Positions 60,259-64,000 of a stretch of 64,000 nt of DNA are shown here, one piece after another. Position numbers and translations under genes: made by a program. Each line of letters opens with the position of its first letter. Within the stretch, counting starts at the first letter, position 1. This stretch comes from CAMDTE01 sp964504345 (GTDB lineage: Bacteria > Bacteroidota > Bacteroidia > Flavobacteriales > Schleiferiaceae), in the NCBI GenBank assembly GCA_964504345.1, contig CAZDDX010000001.1, positions 573,297 to 637,296 on the forward strand, in the 5' to 3' direction. Under the pieces are notes generated by a model. The model was not told the origin of the DNA, did not search any database, and was given only the letters and a program-made list of their open reading frames with translations.

Positions 60259-62505
60259 TTACCGGTACAACGTAAAAACTCCGGTTTCTTCTGCTTTCTT
60301 GCCCAACGGCAAGTGCAGCAGCACGCGGTAGGAATAGGCGCCGGCTTGTGCGGGTTCACCGTCGATGGTGCCGTCCCAACCCTGCGTGATGTCCGTGGAG
60401 GTGTAAATCAGGTTGCCCCAGCGGTTGAAGATTTGCAGCTCCATGCCTTCAATGCCCAAGCCCTTCACCAGGAAGTAGTCGTTCACGCGGTCTCCGTTGG
60501 GCGTGAAGCCCGTGGGGACGTAGAAGTAGTAGTCCATCTGCACCACTACCTCAAGCGTTACGGCGTCGGAGCAACCCAGGCTGTCCGTGATCACCAGGGT
60601 CACGTTGTAGCGCCCTGGGATGGCGTAGGTGTGGATGGGGTTGGCGTCCGTGGTGTTGACGGGGGTGCCGTCGCCAAAATTCCAACTCCAGGTCCTGTGC
60701 GGCGTGGCCAGGTTTTGGAAGCGTACTTTGAGCGGATTGATGCCGTCCACGTTGTGCCCAAAGGAGGCGTTGGGAACCGGCATGACCTGCACCCAAACGG
60801 AGTCCGTTCGGGTGAAGCCGCAGTCCCCGGTGAGGGTGTATTTGTAGTAGCGCGTGGTGGCCGGAGAGACGCTGATGCTGTCCGTGTTTTGGCCCGTTTC
60901 CCACAAAATGTTGGAATAGGCGCCGCCCACGTAGCCGGTGTTGCCGATTTTCACCACCGTGCCCGGGCAGATGATGGTGGAAGCCGGGATGGTTTTCAGG
61001 GTGTCCACCGGTTGGAAATAGATGGTAATGGAATCAACGACAGCCGTTGCCATGCACTCGTCTTGGGCGTAGAAGTAATAGGTCGTTTGTGCTGTGGGGC
61101 TAGCCACTAGCTGATTTCCCCCGGTGGTGTCCGTGTTCCACCACGATCTTACAACCCCTTCACCACCGGTCACCGAACCAATCAAAGTGACTTGGTCACC
61201 AGGGCACTGAAGCGTGTCGTTGCCTGCTTGAAGCGAGATGGGTGCGGCCGGGTTTATTTTGTCTCGGATTCGGTAGCGAACCACTTGCGAGGGGTAGTCC
61301 GCGCAAAAAGTGCTCACTGGCTGCATCACGAGTTGGATGACCTCGGGGCCTTCGGCAATGCCGTCGTCAAACGCTTGGATCCAGATCGTATCCTTGGTTT
61401 GACCGGGCAATAAAGTAACCAGTGCCGGCAATGGCGTGAAATCTACACCTGGTTGGGCCGTGCCCTGATTTTGTGTGAACGCAATGCGCATCGTATCAGT
61501 AGTCGCGCCTTGGCGCTCAATGATCAAGCCGGACGCTTTGCAACCCTCCACGACGTTGGTGTCCGAAAACGAATTGCCAGAATTGGTGGAGCGAGAAAGG
61601 GTTATGGTGGGCAGCTGGAAGGAGCGGGCTCCCAAGAAGACGGCGGAATTCAGTGCGCCATCGGACACGTCCGCAATGATCATTTTGATGGTGTACAACT
61701 GGCCACACTGCACGCGCGCTTTGGCCGTGAACACATCCGTAAATCCGCTGTACGAAGTGTTGAAGCCTGCCGCTGCCACGTTGTTGTTAAAGTACACTGA
61801 GTGTGCCACATAATTGGGATTCGCAGCAATACAAGTGGCAGCCGTACCGGAGCCCGTAGGTGCACCACCATTGATGGTATTAACCGCAACCGGCACGTTG
61901 GTGTTGGGAATGGTAGCAAGATTTACGGTGTCTATGGTGTTGACACTGCCACCATTGATGCCCTTGCCGATGAGAAAAAAACCAAAGGCATCGTTAAACG
62001 AGGTACACGTATAGCCGGCGTATTCGTTGGATGCAAAGACATAATCAAACTTAACGGAATCGCCCGGTGCAATGAACGAAAACATGATTTGAGCCTTGTC
62101 GTTCAATGACGTTTGGGAACTCCCAATTGCGGAAAGTACCGTCAGTAAGTTCGCGGACTGGGACGCACCAGAACCTGCCGATCCGGACTGGCCAGGCACA
62201 ACGTCGTTTGCACCACCCGTGACCATGACAATGCCGCTATCCAAACCAAAATTGGCGTTGTGAGCGGGAAAAGTAAATTTACCAATCTGGGTACTGTTGC
62301 CCTGATTCAAAAACATATTGGTATTGAGATTGATCGGCTGTGGGAGAAGTGAAAAACTGGGGCCTACCAATACGTTTTGCGCCAACCATTGCGGGTTGTT
62401 GCGCGGTGCTGCTGAATTGACACTTATGGTTTGCGCGTGCACAAAGGACACCGCACCGAGGGATGCGAATGCCAAGAGGCAGGCGATCGGTCGCTTGGAG
62501 AACAT
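60259..62505 (-). CDS. Type IX secreted surface protein with PKD domain and type B C-terminal signal
   Basis: 748 residues. Signal peptide MFSKRPIACLLAFASLGAVSFVHA. Residues about 25-280 match choice-of-anchor L regions (DYVFASNEYAGYTCTSFNDAFGFFL, AARSFQLPT-like GARSFQLP); 285-400 are Calx-beta-like strands; 580-660 a PKD domain (WSWNFGDGTPVNTTDANPIH); about 663-748 a gliding-motility-associated CTD (VPTGFTPNGDRVNDYFLVKG, LQIFNRWGNLIY, GWDG). This is a T9SS type B cargo, likely an adhesin or attached surface protein. The -7 box TATATTTG ends 4 bases before the ATG. Confidence 0.92.
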   Translation of the reverse strand: MFSKRPIACLLAFASLGAVSFVHAQTISVNSAAPRNNPQWLAQNVLVGPSFSLLPQPINLNTNMFLNQGNSTQIGKFTFPAHNANFGLDSGIVMVTGGANDVVPGQSGSAGSGASQSANLLTVLSAIGSSQTSLNDKAQIMFSFIAPGDSVKFDYVFASNEYAGYTCTSFNDAFGFFLIGKGINGGSVNTIDTVNLATIPNTNVPVAVNTINGGAPTGSGTAATCIAANPNYVAHSVYFNNNVAAAGFNTSYSGFTDVFTAKARVQCGQLYTIKMIIADVSDGALNSAVFLGARSFQLPTITLSRSTNSGNSFSDTNVVEGCKASGLIIERQGATTDTMRIAFTQNQGTAQPGVDFTPLPALVTLLPGQTKDTIWIQAFDDGIAEGPEVIQLVMQPVSTFCADYPSQVVRYRIRDKINPAAPISLQAGNDTLQCPGDQVTLIGSVTGGEGVVRSWWNTDTTGGNQLVASPTAQTTYYFYAQDECMATAVVDSITIYFQPVDTLKTIPASTIICPGTVVKIGNTGYVGGAYSNILWETGQNTDSISVSPATTRYYKYTLTGDCGFTRTDSVWVQVMPVPNASFGHNVDGINPLKVRFQNLATPHRTWSWNFGDGTPVNTTDANPIHTYAIPGRYNVTLVITDSLGCSDAVTLEVVVQMDYYFYVPTGFTPNGDRVNDYFLVKGLGIEGMELQIFNRWGNLIYTSTDITQGWDGTIDGEPAQAGAYSYRVLLHLPLGKKAEETGVFTLYR

Positions 62506-62509
62506 CTTC

Positions 62510-62517
62510 CAAATATA
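62510..62517 (-). promoter_or_regulatory. -7 promoter element for the T9SS substrate gene
   Basis: TATATTTG on the minus strand, an exact TAnnTTTG match, ends four bases before the ATG at 62505. Confidence 0.6.
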
Positions 62518-62538
62518 GCGAATTTCACGTGCTTGAGG

Positions 62539-62546
62539 TACCTTCG
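62539..62546 (+). promoter_or_regulatory. -7-like element for the M20 dipeptidase gene
   Basis: TACCTTCG, one mismatch to TAnnTTTG, ends 16 bases before the ATG at 62563. Confidence 0.4.
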
Positions 62547-62562
62547 CAAAAACGCCTGAATC

Positions 62563-63942
62563 ATGGATGTACGCCCTTATTTGAACGAGCACTTTGAACG
62601 ATTTACCGACGAGTTGAAGGAGTTGCTTCGGCTGCCCAGCATCAGTGCGGACCCCGCCTATGCAGACGCCGTGCACGCCACCGCCCAGTCCGTCTCGGAG
62701 CACCTCCACCGAATCGGCCTGAACAACGTGGAAGTGTGCGCTACACCGGGCTACCCCGTGGTGTACGCGGACTACACCGTTGGGCCAGACGCCCCCACCG
62801 TCCTCGTGTACGGGCACTACGACGTGCAACCGGCAGACCCCTTGGAACTGTGGGAAACCCCTCCTTTTGAACCAACGGTGCGCACCACCCCCATCCACCC
62901 CGACGGCGCCCTGTTTGCGCGTGGGGCGTGCGACGACAAGGGTCAGTTTTTCATGCACGTGAAGGCAATCGAAGCCATGCTGGCTCAGGGGCCGCTGCCG
63001 TGCAACGTGAAGTTCATGATTGAAGGCGAAGAAGAGGTAGGATCTGCCAATTTGGCGTGGTTTGTGGAACGCAACCGCGAACGCCTGGCCTGCGACGTCA
63101 TCCTCATTTCAGACACCGGTATGTTGGCGCCCGGCATCCCCAGCATCACCACCGGCTTGCGCGGCTTGGCCTACATGGAAGTGGAACTGACCGGGCCCAA
63201 CCGGGACCTCCACTCCGGTCTGTACGGGGGTGCCGTGGCCAATCCGCTCAATGCCTTGGCGCATCTCATTGCCTCTCTGCACGATGCGGACGGAAAAATC
63301 ACCCTGCCTGGATTTTACGACGACGTGGCGGACCTTCCGGCAGAAACTCGGGCCGACCTGGGCCGCGCTCCTTTTGATTTGGAAGCCTACAAAAAGGCGC
63401 TGGACCTGACCGACGTGGTGGGCGAAACGGGCTACACTACCTTGGAACGCGCCGGCATACGCCCTACTCTGGACGTCAATGGAATGTGGGGCGGTTACAC
63501 GGGCGAAGGCGCAAAAACCGTCATTCCCTCCAAGGCCTTTGCCAAAATCTCCATGCGCTTGGTTCCGGACCAAAATCCAGAAAAGATTGCCGAACTGTTC
63601 CAAAAGCACTTGGAGTCCAACGCTCCAAAGGGCACTACCGTCCGCGTGACGCCGCACCACGGCGGTTGGGCCTACGTGTGCCCACCTGACCACCCGGGCT
63701 ACTTGGCCGCACACAAGGCCGTAGCACAAACCTTTGGGAAAGAACCGGTCCCCGTGCGCAGCGGCGGTTCCATTCCCATCGTGGCCTTGTTTGAAAAAGA
63801 GCTCAACGCCAAAAGCATCCTGCTGGGCTTTGGGTACGATTCTGACGCCATCCACTCTCCCAACGAGCACTACGGCTTGGCCAACTACCGCAAGGGAATC
63901 GAAACCATTCCGTGGTTTTACACCTACTACACCCAAGGCTGA
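62563..63942 (+). CDS. M20 family dipeptidase
   Basis: 459 residues. Di-zinc aminoacyl-dipeptidase with zinc ligands in VLVYGHYDVQPADP (His), GACDDKGQFFMHVKA (Asp), EGEEEVGSAN (catalytic Glu and ligand) and VILISDTG (Asp), plus a C-terminal His near DAIHSPNEHYG. RDLHSGLYGGAVANPLNALA is the lid-domain motif. Length fits PepV/CNDP-like dipeptidases; cytoplasmic, no signal peptide. Divergent from the T9SS surface gene. Confidence 0.93.
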   Translation: MDVRPYLNEHFERFTDELKELLRLPSISADPAYADAVHATAQSVSEHLHRIGLNNVEVCATPGYPVVYADYTVGPDAPTVLVYGHYDVQPADPLELWETPPFEPTVRTTPIHPDGALFARGACDDKGQFFMHVKAIEAMLAQGPLPCNVKFMIEGEEEVGSANLAWFVERNRERLACDVILISDTGMLAPGIPSITTGLRGLAYMEVELTGPNRDLHSGLYGGAVANPLNALAHLIASLHDADGKITLPGFYDDVADLPAETRADLGRAPFDLEAYKKALDLTDVVGETGYTTLERAGIRPTLDVNGMWGGYTGEGAKTVIPSKAFAKISMRLVPDQNPEKIAELFQKHLESNAPKGTTVRVTPHHGGWAYVCPPDHPGYLAAHKAVAQTFGKEPVPVRSGGSIPIVALFEKELNAKSILLGFGYDSDAIHSPNEHYGLANYRKGIETIPWFYTYYTQG

Positions 63943-63985
63943 AATCATCGATTACGGCCTATTGAAATCCGAATGTTCCTGGTAT

Positions 63986-64000
63986 AAAAAAAGGGGGCGC
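63986..64000. terminator. Possible terminator, cut by the window edge
   Basis: A7 followed by GGGGGCGC at the very end of the window resembles the first half of the A-stem-loop-T terminators found elsewhere here (1784, 22945, 46529), 44 bases after the dipeptidase stop. The second half is not visible. Confidence 0.3.

Overview
This window is a stretch of the core chromosome of a member of the Bacteroidota, most likely order Flavobacteriales. The evidence is the gene content: PorU, PorV, a PorP/SprF protein and GldJ (type IX secretion and gliding), GldF/GldG, a T9SS type-B sorted surface protein, the paired acyl-CoA reductase/ferredoxin, a GlmU-like acetyltransferase, a mevalonate-pathway pair with a UbiA prenyltransferase, and the recurring Bacteroidota -7 promoter box TAnnTTTG a few bases before many genes. 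DNA is unusually GC-rich for the order (a hand-counted line inside the acyl-CoA reductase gene is 39/60 G+C). The genus cannot be named from sequence alone. No rRNA, tRNA, CRISPR array, insertion sequence or phage gene was found.

Layout. 1-2080 (minus): start of lon, a GlmU-like protein and ribosomal protein L31. 2133-4198: a beta-helix lipoprotein and an AT-rich orphan membrane protein. 4283-6651: acyl-CoA reductase divergent from a ferredoxin and a secreted protein. 6701-11872 (plus): serC, serA, DUF1015, YggS, exonuclease/GIY-YIG. 11950-14576 (minus): phoH, purC and an outer-membrane protein. 14620-20410 (plus): SAM hydrolase, ABM protein, a fused GldF-GldG, a DUF4340-like protein and dnaN. 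20537-22900: phosphatase and pruA. 23026-24817 (minus): glycosyltransferase and rsmG. 24857-31785 (plus): tgt, lptG-like, DMT transporter, accA, dnaB and a secreted amidotransferase-like protein. 31838-39100 (minus): pdhA, pdhC, feoA, feoB, a 43-residue Cys-rich membrane peptide, an SDR and a putative porin. 39138-47869: porU-porV divergent from porP/sprF-gldJ-murF. 47910-51208 (minus): alaS and an outer-membrane protein. 51248-55979: two M23 peptidases, MerR, LemA, two TPM proteins and a lipoprotein. 55992-60165 (plus): queD/PTPS-like, fabD, mvaD, GHMP kinase and UbiA. 60259-63942: a T9SS surface protein divergent from an M20 dipeptidase.

How it works together. Two blocks (gldFG and porU/porV/porP/gldJ) belong to gliding and type IX secretion, and the protein at 60259-62505 is a likely substrate. 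The serine block pairs PLP-dependent SerC with a PLP-homeostasis protein. The PDH genes are translationally coupled to feoA and so to ferrous-iron uptake. The mevalonate genes feed isoprenoid synthesis and the adjacent prenyltransferase. Most of the window is conserved housekeeping. The best leads are the GldF-GldG fusion, the AT-rich orphan at 3776-4198, face-to-face promoters at 5303-5320 and 14588-14609, and promoter boxes so close to start codons that leaderless transcripts are predicted (tgt, the glycosyltransferase, murF and the T9SS substrate).
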